NCBI GenBank assembly: GCA_910577665.1
Contig: CAJTOJ010000018.1
Span: 6,751-70,750 of the forward strand
From: an uncultured Acetatifactor sp.
GTDB taxonomy: Bacteria > Bacillota > Clostridia > Lachnospirales > Lachnospiraceae
DNA: 64,000 bases
Reading direction: 5' to 3'
The position numbers and the translations under genes were made by a program. Positions 16,671 through 24,831 of this stretch are shown here, piece after piece (within the stretch, counting starts at the first letter, position 1; every line of letters starts with the position of its first letter). Under the pieces are notes generated by a model. It was not told where the DNA came from, searched no databases, and was given only the letters and a program-made list of their open reading frames with translations.

Positions 16671-17786
16671 ATGAACCAGACAGAATATACGCAGGCCCGG
16701 GAAGCCGCAGCACAATTTGTGTGCGACAGCGGGATCCGGTCGGTCACTTCATTTGGTAACGGCCATATCAATGATACATTCCGGGTGGAATACCAGGATG
16801 GGGACGGGAACCAGAAAGCGATTCTCCAGAGGATCAACCATGATATATTCAAACATCCGGAAGAGGTCATGGAGAACATATTGAAGATTACGGCCCATCT
16901 GCGGAAGCGGATTCTGGCAGAGGGAGGGGATCCTGCCAGGGAGACTTTAAACGTGATATGCACCAGGGATGGCAGGCCCTATTACCGGAACCAGTCGGGA
17001 GACTATTACCGTATGTATGGGTTTGTGGAGCGGACGGTGAGCTATGATGCGGTGAACAGTGCGGATGATTTTTACGCCAGTGCGGTGGCCTTTGGGCATT
17101 TCCAGTGTATGCTGGCAGACTTTCCGGCCAAAGAGCTGCATGAGACCATCCCGGCTTTCCATGACACGAAGGCACGTTTTGCCAGATTCCTGGAGGTACT
17201 AAAGGAGGATAAGATGGGCCGGGCGGCAGGAGTGCAGCCGGAGATAAGGTTTGTGCTGGACAGAGAGGGGCTGGCAGGAGAACTTCTGGAACTACAGGCC
17301 AGGGGAGAGCTGCCCTTGCGTGTAACCCACAATGATACCAAGCTGAACAATATCCTCATGGATGAGGACACAGGTGCTCCCATCTGTGTGGTGGATCTGG
17401 ATACGGTGATGCCGGGCCTGGCGGTGAATGATTTTGGGGACTCTATCCGGTTTGGGGCAAGTACCGGGGCGGAGGATGAGCGGGATCTGGAGAAAGTGGA
17501 GTGCAGCATGGAACTGTTTGACGCCTACACCAGGGGCTTTATCCAGGGCTGTGAGGGCAGGCTTACCCAGGCGGAACTGAAGGCACTGCCTCTGGGGGCC
17601 AGGACCATGACCTTCGAGTGCGGCATGCGTTTCCTGACAGACTATCTGGAAGGAGATGTGTATTTTAAGACCGCCAGGGAGGGGCACAACCTGGACCGCT
17701 GTAGGACACAGTTCAAGCTGGTGGCGGACATGGAGAAAAAATGGTCACAGATGGAACAGATTGTGGATAAATACCGGAACGCCTAG
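16671..17786 (+). CDS. Phosphotransferase resembling N-acetylhexosamine 1-kinase
   Basis: 371 residues of the aminoglycoside phosphotransferase/choline kinase fold. The N-terminal FGNGHINDTFRVEY matches the glycine loop of NahK-type kinases. THNDTKLNNIL (about 221-231) is the catalytic loop, and VVDLDTVMPG carries the metal-binding Asp. NahK phosphorylates GlcNAc or GalNAc at C1 during mucin and milk-sugar use in bifidobacteria. That substrate is inferred from similarity only. It has a GGAAGGA-type site and stands alone, with no hexosamine phosphorylase beside it. Confidence 0.75.
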   Translation: MNQTEYTQAREAAAQFVCDSGIRSVTSFGNGHINDTFRVEYQDGDGNQKAILQRINHDIFKHPEEVMENILKITAHLRKRILAEGGDPARETLNVICTRDGRPYYRNQSGDYYRMYGFVERTVSYDAVNSADDFYASAVAFGHFQCMLADFPAKELHETIPAFHDTKARFARFLEVLKEDKMGRAAGVQPEIRFVLDREGLAGELLELQARGELPLRVTHNDTKLNNILMDEDTGAPICVVDLDTVMPGLAVNDFGDSIRFGASTGAEDERDLEKVECSMELFDAYTRGFIQGCEGRLTQAELKALPLGARTMTFECGMRFLTDYLEGDVYFKTAREGHNLDRCRTQFKLVADMEKKWSQMEQIVDKYRNA

Positions 17787-17860
17787 GCTTACCGCCTTGG
17801 CATATTAACCTGCGGTTGTTTTCAACAGATGGATTTTGCAGGCTCCGTGGTGGTTTTCCC

Positions 17861-17993
17861 GTTACTGTTCACCCGGTACTGCCTCGAGGTGTTTTCACGT
17901 GTTCTTTGCATGACAAACCCGAGACTGCGTGCGCGAAATCGCTGTTCTTACGATTTCAGCGCATCTGTTACTGTGAACGGAGTAAACAGTAAC
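17861..17993 (+). repeat. Full copy of dispersed palindromic repeat (AAATCGC stem type)
   Basis: 133 bp, bounded by GTTACTGTTCAC and GTAAACAGTAAC (11 of 12 paired). Hairpin 1 pairs TTTCACG with a downstream CATGACAAA-like arm. Hairpin 2 is GCGCGAAATCGC paired with GCGATTTCAGCGC. Confidence 0.85.
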
Positions 17994-18020
17994 GTTTTCC
18001 CTGTTTTTCATAAGTGGTGA

Positions 18021-18049
18021 TTTACGAATGCTTGGAAGTGTGGTACACT
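18021..18049 (+). promoter_or_regulatory. Promoter of the LacI-family gene
   Basis: TTTACG at 18021-18026, 17 bases and TACACT at 18044-18049. The expected start site lies just upstream of the operator at 18061-18076. Confidence 0.55.
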
Positions 18050-18060
18050 TATAAAGTAAA

Positions 18061-18076
18061 TGTTAACCGATTGACA
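18061..18076 (+). promoter_or_regulatory. LacI-type operator upstream of the regulator gene
   Basis: TGTTAACCGATTGACA is a near-palindrome with a central CG, as LacI-family operators have. It differs by two bases from the site at 19462-19477, which suggests autoregulation. Confidence 0.7.
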
Positions 18077-18117
18077 CATGGACAACAGAGAAAACTACGG
18101 AGAGGGAGTGAAGGGGA

Positions 18118-19095
18118 ATGGCAACGTTAAAGGATGTTGCAAGAGAATCGGGACTTACAGTGGGAACTGTGTCCAGGGTGCTGAATAACAGGGGATATAT
18201 CAGTGACAAGGCCAGGGAGAAGGTGGAGAAAGCCATGAAGAAGCTGAACTACCGCCCCAACGAAGTGGCCCGTTCCCTGTCCAAGAGCAGCACCAATACC
18301 ATAGGGGTCATTGTGCCCCATGTCCGGCACCCGTATTTTACGGAGATGATCAGCAACCTGGAGAACCAGGCGTATAAAAAGGGGTATAAGATCCTGCTGT
18401 GCAATTCCAGAAGCATACAGGAGAAAGAACGGGAATATATTGAGATATGTACAAGCAACAAAGTAGCCGGGATCATTCTGTGCAGCGGCACTGTGCCGGT
18501 GGAGGTGTTTGACGAGATCGGGATTCCGGTGGTCACCATTGAACGTTTCCTGGACAACGGAACGGCAGCAGTGGAGTGTGACAACAGGCAGGGGGGTGCT
18601 CTGGCCGCAGAGAAGCTCATCTCCTGCGGGTGCAGGCATCTGCTTCATGTGGGGAACATCGGCGGTCTGTTTATGCCTGCGGACATGCGCACAGAAGGCT
18701 TCCGGGAGGTGTGCGAGCGGGAGAACGTGCCGTTTGTGGAGCTGCTTACGGAGGAGATACAGTACAACAGCATGAAGTATGGGGAGCTGATAGAGGATGC
18801 CCTGCAGAAGTATCCGGAGACGGACGGGCTGTTTGCAAACAGTGATGTGATCGCCGCCCAGACCCTCCAGATCTGCAGGAAACTTGACATTGCGGTGCCT
18901 GAGCGGTTGAAGGTTATTGGATTTGATGATGTATTCCTGGCCACACTCACCACACCACAGCTTACCACGGTCCACCAGCCCATAAAAGAGATGGCAGAGA
19001 TCGCCATTAACCTGCTTCATGACTCTGCCATGGGGAAACTGGTTCCCAAACGGACTGTGCTTCCCGTGTGCCTGGCGGAGCGGGAGACCGCATAG
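18118..19095 (+). CDS. LacI-family regulator of the sucrose operon
   Basis: 325 residues: an N-terminal helix-turn-helix and hinge (TLKDVARESGLTVGTVSRVL, then KLNYRPNEVARSLS) and a periplasmic-binding-type sugar-sensing core (about 60-325). The gene precedes a sucrose-type ABC operon in the same direction. Near-identical palindromes lie in front of both this gene and the operon, so it should repress both and release on binding the sugar. A hairpin terminator follows at 19231-19272. Confidence 0.9.
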   Translation: MATLKDVARESGLTVGTVSRVLNNRGYISDKAREKVEKAMKKLNYRPNEVARSLSKSSTNTIGVIVPHVRHPYFTEMISNLENQAYKKGYKILLCNSRSIQEKEREYIEICTSNKVAGIILCSGTVPVEVFDEIGIPVVTIERFLDNGTAAVECDNRQGGALAAEKLISCGCRHLLHVGNIGGLFMPADMRTEGFREVCERENVPFVELLTEEIQYNSMKYGELIEDALQKYPETDGLFANSDVIAAQTLQICRKLDIAVPERLKVIGFDDVFLATLTTPQLTTVHQPIKEMAEIAINLLHDSAMGKLVPKRTVLPVCLAERETA

Positions 19096-19230
19096 GGACT
19101 TAGGGCATACGCTTTGCTGTAAAAGTCCCGGTGCATCTTCTGAACTTTTGCTTTTCGCTTATAGTGAAGCATTGGGATGCATGGGAGCTTAAGAAGGGCA
19201 GTGTAAGGCCCGGAATACGCAGACAGGGAT

Positions 19231-19272
19231 AAAAGAGTCTTGTGTTCGAGAAGAACAGGAGGCTCTTTTGTG
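19231..19272 (+). terminator. Terminator after the LacI-family gene
   Basis: AAAAGAG pairs with CTCTTTT, enclosing an inner TGTTC/GAACA stem, and a T-rich tail follows. A second weak hairpin (GGGACTT/AAGTCCC) lies just after the stop codon at about 19097-19128. Confidence 0.65.
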
Positions 19273-19461
19273 TGTCTTGAAGACCCTTTTTCCAGCAGCG
19301 GATGATCTGGGGATCTGCAGGATACGTCTTGAAATTATATATCAAGGGCTTAACATTTTAGGAGAACTCATAAAGCAGCGTATTTATAGTAATTATAGAC
19401 AAAAAGAAAGGCGAAAAACAGGGCATAATGCCCTTGAATTTCACTATTATCACGAAAAACA

Positions 19462-19477
19462 TGTTAAGCGGTTGACA
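19462..19477 (+). promoter_or_regulatory. LacI-type operator at the sucrose ABC operon
   Basis: TGTTAAGCGGTTGACA matches the operator upstream of the regulator gene. Its last six bases are the -35 box, so repressor binding should block RNA polymerase. An extra half site TGTTAAC lies in the spacer at 19482-19488. Confidence 0.75.
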
Positions 19478-19500
19478 TAAATGTTAACAGGTGCTATGAT
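19472..19500 (+). promoter_or_regulatory. Promoter of the sucrose ABC operon
   Basis: TTGACA at 19472-19477, 17 bases and TATGAT at 19495-19500: nearly perfect consensus. The leader is about 135 bases. Confidence 0.85.
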
Positions 19501-19639
19501 CAGAACATGACAGAGAGAAAATGTAAGAAACGGAAAGCAAAAAGAGAAAGCTTCTATTCCCCGGCTGGCGGAAGAGAAGCCAAGGAAGCTTGAAATCATG
19601 GAAAAGGCGCAGAAAGCGCCATGAAGGAGGAAATGTATC

Positions 19640-20914
19640 ATGAGAAAGAAAGCACTTGCACTGACACTTGCAGCAGTCATGGGCCTGTCCCTTACAGCCT
19701 GTGGCGGTGAGGAGGGCGGCGGATCCAAGGGAGACGGTGTGTCCATCACCATTTTCAACTCCAAGGTGGAGGTTCAGAGCCAGTTCGAGGAGATGGCTGA
19801 GGAATACACCAAGGCCACAGGCGTGAATGTGGAGGTCTATTACTCCGGCGACACGGTAGCAGCCCACATGGCCACCCGGTATTCCTCCAATGACCCTTAC
19901 ACCATCTCCATGGTGGACGCCAAGGATATCTACTCCCTGGCTGGGGAACATGCAGTTGACTTAAGCGGTGAGAAGTGGGTGGAGAACACAGATTATGCCA
20001 TCTCTGTGGACGGCAAAGTGGTAGGCTTCCCGGTCTGCATCGAGGCGCGGGGCATTATCTACAATGCAGAGGCCATCGAGGGGATCACAGGCAGGGAATT
20101 CAAACCAGAGGAGTACAAGACACTGGATGCCTTCAAGGGCCTGCTGGAAGAACTGGCAGCAGGCGGCATGGAGACTCCCACAGGCATCATGAAGGAGGAC
20201 TGGTCCCTGGGTGCCCACTATCTGTGCGAGGTCTATGAGGAGCAGGAGGATGTGGAAGGTTACATCAGCTCCCTGCATGCAGGCAGCGCTGACCTGGCCA
20301 ACAATGCCAAGTGGAATGCCAAGATGGATACGTTCGATGTGCTGAAGCAGTACAATTACGCGGCGTCCTCCCCTATTGCAGCAGAGCGTGAGGTCACAGA
20401 GCAGAACCTGGCAGAAGGCAAGATCGCCTTTATGTTCGGCGGTAACTGGGACTGGTCCGTGATCAATGCCTATGATTATTCCGAGAAGATGGGCATGATG
20501 CCGGTTCCCCAGAATACCTCTGACGGCACCAACGAGAAGCTGGTAGGCGGCGGCTCCAAGTACATGTTCATTGATTCCTCTGAGAATACTTCTGAAGAGC
20601 AGAGACAGGCAGCCAAAGACTTCCTGAACTGGATCGTGTTCGAGGCGGACGGCAATGCTTTCCTGACGAAAGAATGTGCACTGGTACCTGCTTTCAGCAA
20701 CATGGATGCCGCAGCCCTGGATCCTTTGTCTGCTTCCGTGAAGAAATACGCTGATGAGGGCAAGCTGATCGACAACTACAATTACTTCCCCGATGACCAT
20801 CTCTCCCGCTGTGGTGCTTCCTTCCAGAAGTATCTGGCAGACCAGATCGACAGGGCAGGATTTGCCGCCGAGATTGAGAGTTACTGGTCCGCCACCACAC
20901 CTGTGGAGCACTGA
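19640..20914 (+). CDS. Sugar ABC transporter substrate-binding lipoprotein
   Basis: 424 residues with a lipoprotein signal (KKALALTLAAVMGLSLTAC, lipid-modified Cys at about residue 21) and a Gly-rich linker. An extracellular solute-binding domain of the family 1 type follows. It captures sugar outside the membrane for the two permeases that follow. The neighbouring sucrose-cleaving enzymes make sucrose or a short fructo-oligosaccharide the likely ligand. AAGGAGGAAATGTATC lies just before the ATG. A strong hairpin separates it from the permease gene. Confidence 0.9.
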   Translation: MRKKALALTLAAVMGLSLTACGGEEGGGSKGDGVSITIFNSKVEVQSQFEEMAEEYTKATGVNVEVYYSGDTVAAHMATRYSSNDPYTISMVDAKDIYSLAGEHAVDLSGEKWVENTDYAISVDGKVVGFPVCIEARGIIYNAEAIEGITGREFKPEEYKTLDAFKGLLEELAAGGMETPTGIMKEDWSLGAHYLCEVYEEQEDVEGYISSLHAGSADLANNAKWNAKMDTFDVLKQYNYAASSPIAAEREVTEQNLAEGKIAFMFGGNWDWSVINAYDYSEKMGMMPVPQNTSDGTNEKLVGGGSKYMFIDSSENTSEEQRQAAKDFLNWIVFEADGNAFLTKECALVPAFSNMDAAALDPLSASVKKYADEGKLIDNYNYFPDDHLSRCGASFQKYLADQIDRAGFAAEIESYWSATTPVEH

Positions 20915-20952
20915 GACAGGACAACGTTCATGATGTGAGTTTTCGTGACACG

Positions 20953-20984
20953 CCGGTACCGGTGGTATCTGCCACCGGTGCCGG
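20953..20984 (+). other. Intercistronic stem-loop between binding-protein and permease genes
   Basis: CCGGTACCGGTGG pairs with CCACCGGTGCCGG around a 6-base loop (13 pairs, one G-U). No T-run follows, so it is probably an mRNA-stabilising or partial-attenuation hairpin that raises binding protein over permeases. Confidence 0.7.
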
Positions 20985-21006
20985 ATACAAAGAAGGGATT
21001 AAGAGT

Positions 21007-21888
21007 ATGAAAACAAATACGTTTGCTTACAAATGCAGACAGTTCATGATGTTTGCCGGGGTTGCAACCTTTATCTTTGCAGCGGTTGTGATTGTCCCCT
21101 TCGTCTATGGTTTCTACCTGACCTTTACAAGCTGGGACGGGGTATCCTCCCAGAAGCCTTTTGTGGGAATCACAAATTACATATCCACCTTTTCGGATGC
21201 TGCCTACTGGCAGGCCCTGGGCAGGACCGTCCTCTACTCTTTCATTGCAGTGGTCCTGGTGAATGTGGTGGCCTTCATCCTGGCTTTCCTGGTGACCAGC
21301 GGCGTGAAGGGGCAGAATTTCTTCCGGGCAGGATTTTTCATCCCGAACCTGATCGGTGGTATCGTGCTGGGCTATGTGTGGAAATTTGTGTTCAACCGTG
21401 CTTTTGTGGCACTGGGCAATGCGCTTTCCGTGGGTGCCCTGTCTACATCCTGGCTGGCTACCACAAATGGAGCCATGCTCTGCCTGATCATTGTGTCTGT
21501 GTGGCAGTACGCAGGGTATATGATGCTGATCTATGTGGCAGGTTTTATGAGTGTGTCGGCAGATGTGCTGGAAGCAGCCCGGATAGACGGATGTACCAAT
21601 ATCCAGTCCATTGTACGGATCTCTGTACCCCTTATGGCATCTTCCTTTGTACAGTGCCTGTTCCTAACCATCACCAGGTGCTTCATGGTGTATGACGTGA
21701 ACCTGTCCCTGACAAACGGAGAACCTTTTAACAGCTCGGTTATGGCGGCCATGCATGTGTATAACCAGGCATTCACATACAAAAATTATGGTACCGGCCA
21801 GGCGGAGGCCCTGATCCTGTTCGTGGTATGCGCAGTGGTAGGTGTGCTTCAGGTAAGCATTGGTAAGAAAGCGGAGGTGTCAGCATAA
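21007..21888 (+). CDS. Sugar ABC transporter permease (MalF-like)
   Basis: 293 residues with six predicted membrane segments. The EAA loop is present as EAARIDGCTNIQSIVRISVP (about residues 195-214), which contacts the ATPase. The start at 21007 is preferred because translation from an earlier codon would run through the intercistronic hairpin and add no conserved sequence. The last base is shared with the start of the second permease (TAATG). Confidence 0.88.
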   Translation: MKTNTFAYKCRQFMMFAGVATFIFAAVVIVPFVYGFYLTFTSWDGVSSQKPFVGITNYISTFSDAAYWQALGRTVLYSFIAVVLVNVVAFILAFLVTSGVKGQNFFRAGFFIPNLIGGIVLGYVWKFVFNRAFVALGNALSVGALSTSWLATTNGAMLCLIIVSVWQYAGYMMLIYVAGFMSVSADVLEAARIDGCTNIQSIVRISVPLMASSFVQCLFLTITRCFMVYDVNLSLTNGEPFNSSVMAAMHVYNQAFTYKNYGTGQAEALILFVVCAVVGVLQVSIGKKAEVSA

Positions 21889-22748
21889 TGGATGATTTAA
21901 ATGCAAGAGCAGCCCGGAACCGGAAAATCAAACATGCCGTTTCCATTGTGATCCTGTTAATCCTGTTTTTCTGCTTCATCTTTCCGTTCCTGCTGGTGCT
22001 GGTCAACGTGTTCAAGGTGAAGGCAGACATCAATTCCGATCCTCTGGCTCTGATAGGAGCCCATGGATTTACACTGAAGAACTTCCCGGAGGCCATGGAG
22101 AAGATGAATTTCTGGAGATCCTTTGGGAATTCCATGGTGATCACTGTATCCTCCACCATTCTTACGATCCTGCTGGCTTCCATGACGGCCTATGTGATCG
22201 TGCGTAACAAATGGAAGGTGTGCGGGGCCTTGTTTGGATTGATGATCGCTTCCATGGTCATCCCTTTCCAGGTTCTGATGATTCCTTTGGTGTCTCTCTA
22301 CGGTGGGGTGCTGGGTGTCTTGAATCACAGGCTGACACTGATCTTCATGCACGTGGGATTTTCTCTGTCCATGGCCACTTTCATGTTCCATGGAGCCATA
22401 CACACCAATGTGCCCATGGCCCTGGAGGAAGCGGCCAAGATTGACGGCTGTACCCGCTGGCAGACCTACTGGAATATTGTGTTTCCCCTGCTGAAACCAA
22501 CCATCGCTACAGTGGCTATCATTGATGCCATGGCTTTCTGGAACGACTACCTGTTGCCCAGTCTGGTACTGGCCAGGAAAGAACTGTACACCATTCCCAT
22601 TGCCACACAGGTATTCTACGGAACCTATTCCACGGACATCGGTCTGGTGATGGCGGCCCTGCTGCTGGCCATGCTGCCGATCCTGATCCTGTATGTATTC
22701 CTGCAGCGCTACATTGTGGAAGGTGTGACTTCCGGAGCTGTAAAATAA
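21888..22748 (+). CDS. Sugar ABC transporter permease (MalG-like)
   Basis: 286 residues with six predicted membrane segments and the EAA motif EEAAKIDGCTRWQTYWNIVFP. It forms the membrane channel with the preceding permease. Neither permease gene is followed by an ATPase gene, so an ATPase shared between transporters is needed. The gene at 51316 is a candidate. Confidence 0.9.
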   Translation: MDDLNARAARNRKIKHAVSIVILLILFFCFIFPFLLVLVNVFKVKADINSDPLALIGAHGFTLKNFPEAMEKMNFWRSFGNSMVITVSSTILTILLASMTAYVIVRNKWKVCGALFGLMIASMVIPFQVLMIPLVSLYGGVLGVLNHRLTLIFMHVGFSLSMATFMFHGAIHTNVPMALEEAAKIDGCTRWQTYWNIVFPLLKPTIATVAIIDAMAFWNDYLLPSLVLARKELYTIPIATQVFYGTYSTDIGLVMAALLLAMLPILILYVFLQRYIVEGVTSGAVK

Positions 22749-22792
22749 TCCGTAAAATCCATAAAGTGACTGAGCAGACAGAGAGGTAAGCT

Positions 22793-24772
22793 ATGGGAGA
22801 AATGCTGAAAACCACATGGGAAGAAGATTCCGTATTCCGGACCCGCAAGGCAGGAAAGGAGAAAGCTGGCAGGAAGAAGGCAGCTGGAAACGGGGCCGGG
22901 GACACAGAAAAAAGAATGCCTGCAAAAGAAAACCCTTCAGAAAAAAACCAGGCTTTTGTGGCACGGCTTGCAAAACACCATGACGAACTACGCTGGCTCT
23001 ACATGGAACTGTATGGCAACGGAGATATGTTCGCGGAACTATGCCACAATATGGAACGTTTCTACCGGGAGCGGAACAATGTCTTGAAGGACACGGATCT
23101 GTACCGGGAGAGCAGACCAGACTGGTACAAAAGCAATGACATGCTGGGCATGATGTTCTATATAGACAATTTTGCGGGTACCATGCAAGCCGTGGAGGAC
23201 AGACTGGACTATATTGAACAGTGTAACGTGAACTATATCCACCTAATGCCTTTTCTGGATACCCCGGCCGGCAGATCCGATGGCGGTTATGCGGTATCAG
23301 ACTTTAGGAAAGTGCAGGAACGGCTGGGTTCCATGGAGGATCTGGAGAGTCTCACAGCGGCCTGCCACAAAAAGGGCATCAATGTGTGTATGGATTTTGT
23401 CATGAACCACACATCAGAGGATCACGAGTGGGCCAGAAAGGCACGTCAGGGGGATGGGGAGTATATGAGCCGGTACTTTTTCTATGAGGATGACTCTATC
23501 CCGGCCCGGTATGAACAGACAGTGCCCCAGGTATTTCCCACCACGGCTCCGGGAAATTTCACATGGCTACCGGATTGTGGCCACTATGTGATGACTACCT
23601 TTTACCCTTACCAGTGGGACCTGAACTACAGGAATCCACGGGTATTCAATGAAATGATGTACAATTTCCTCTTTCTGGCCAATAAAGGAATTGACATCAT
23701 GCGTATAGATGCGGTACCGTATATCTGGAAAGAACTACACACAAGCTGCCGCAACCTGCCCCAGGTACACACCATTGTGCGCATGATGCGCATGATTGCG
23801 GAGATTGTCTGTCCGGGGATCCTGTTGCTGGGGGAAGTGGTCATGGAACCGGAGAAGGTACTGCCCTATTTTGGCACGGTGGAGAAGCCGGAATGCCATA
23901 TGCTCTACAATGTGACTACCATGGCAACCACCTGGCACACGGTGGCCACCAGGGATGTAAGACTGTTGAAACGGCAGCTGGATATTGTGAATGCCCTGCC
24001 AAAGGACTATGTGTTCCTGAATTATCTGCGCTGCCATGATGACATCGGATGGGGACTGGATTACAATACCTTGAGAGGGGAAGGCATCCGGGAACGCTCC
24101 CACAAACAATATCTCAACGACTATTTCCAGGGCTATGCCGGAGGAAGCAACAGCAGGGGAGAACTGTACAATGCGGATCCGGTGACAGGGGACGCAAGAT
24201 TCTGTGGAACCACTGCTTCCATGTGTGGAATCGAGAAAGCAGGGTTCGAACAGGATGGCGAAGCCATGGAAAAGGCCATCCGCCTGGATGTGATGCTCCA
24301 CGCCTATATGTTCCTGCAGTCGGGCATTCCGGTACTCTACAGCGGGGATGAGATCGGCCAGGTCAATGATTACAGCTACAAAGACAACCCGGACAAGGCG
24401 GCAGATTCCCGCTACATCCACAGAGGGGCCATGAACTGGGAGCTGGCGGAAAATATCCGCAGGCCAGACACTGTGGAAGGGAAACTTTTCGGAAGGCTGA
24501 AAGAACTGGAAGAGATCCGCAAGCGCGAAAAAGTGTTCGTATCGGGGGCGGATACCTGGACCATTGAAACCGGGGAACAGTCCGTCCTGTGCATGGGCAG
24601 ATACTATGAAGGTGAGAAGATCATCGGGCTGTTCAATTTCAGCGAGTATGAGAAGACTGCCTGGATCCATGAGGCAGATGGAAGGTATGTGGATCTGCTG
24701 ACAGGGGCGGATGTAAGACCAGAGGAAGTCCGGATACCAGCGTATGGATTCTATTTGATGAAGAAAAAGTAA
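22793..24772 (+). CDS. Amylosucrase-like GH13 enzyme
   Basis: 659 residues. Matches to GH13 subfamily 4 include DIMRIDAVPYIWKE (nucleophile Asp near 306), the GEVVM acid/base region (Glu near 348) and CHDDIGW (about 413-419). The stretch KELHTSCRNLPQVH closely resembles amylosucrase. The enzyme acts on sucrose, either transferring glucose to make alpha-glucan or hydrolysing it, and frees fructose. The first 50 residues are charged and poorly conserved. It has no signal peptide, so it acts on imported sugar. It is the third gene after the binding protein in the operon. Sucrose hydrolase is the alternative reading. Confidence 0.82.
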   Translation: MGEMLKTTWEEDSVFRTRKAGKEKAGRKKAAGNGAGDTEKRMPAKENPSEKNQAFVARLAKHHDELRWLYMELYGNGDMFAELCHNMERFYRERNNVLKDTDLYRESRPDWYKSNDMLGMMFYIDNFAGTMQAVEDRLDYIEQCNVNYIHLMPFLDTPAGRSDGGYAVSDFRKVQERLGSMEDLESLTAACHKKGINVCMDFVMNHTSEDHEWARKARQGDGEYMSRYFFYEDDSIPARYEQTVPQVFPTTAPGNFTWLPDCGHYVMTTFYPYQWDLNYRNPRVFNEMMYNFLFLANKGIDIMRIDAVPYIWKELHTSCRNLPQVHTIVRMMRMIAEIVCPGILLLGEVVMEPEKVLPYFGTVEKPECHMLYNVTTMATTWHTVATRDVRLLKRQLDIVNALPKDYVFLNYLRCHDDIGWGLDYNTLRGEGIRERSHKQYLNDYFQGYAGGSNSRGELYNADPVTGDARFCGTTASMCGIEKAGFEQDGEAMEKAIRLDVMLHAYMFLQSGIPVLYSGDEIGQVNDYSYKDNPDKAADSRYIHRGAMNWELAENIRRPDTVEGKLFGRLKELEEIRKREKVFVSGADTWTIETGEQSVLCMGRYYEGEKIIGLFNFSEYEKTAWIHEADGRYVDLLTGADVRPEEVRIPAYGFYLMKKK

Positions 24773-24831
24773 AAGGGATGCCGGGAAGACAAAGATGTGC
24801 TTTCCGGGGAAAGGCAGGCGGGGACACCGGT

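Noticed and set aside
16671..17786. Aminoglycoside resistance gene
   Set aside because: The fold is shared, but FGNGHINDTF and the HNDTKLNN loop match sugar 1-kinases better; there is no resistance context.
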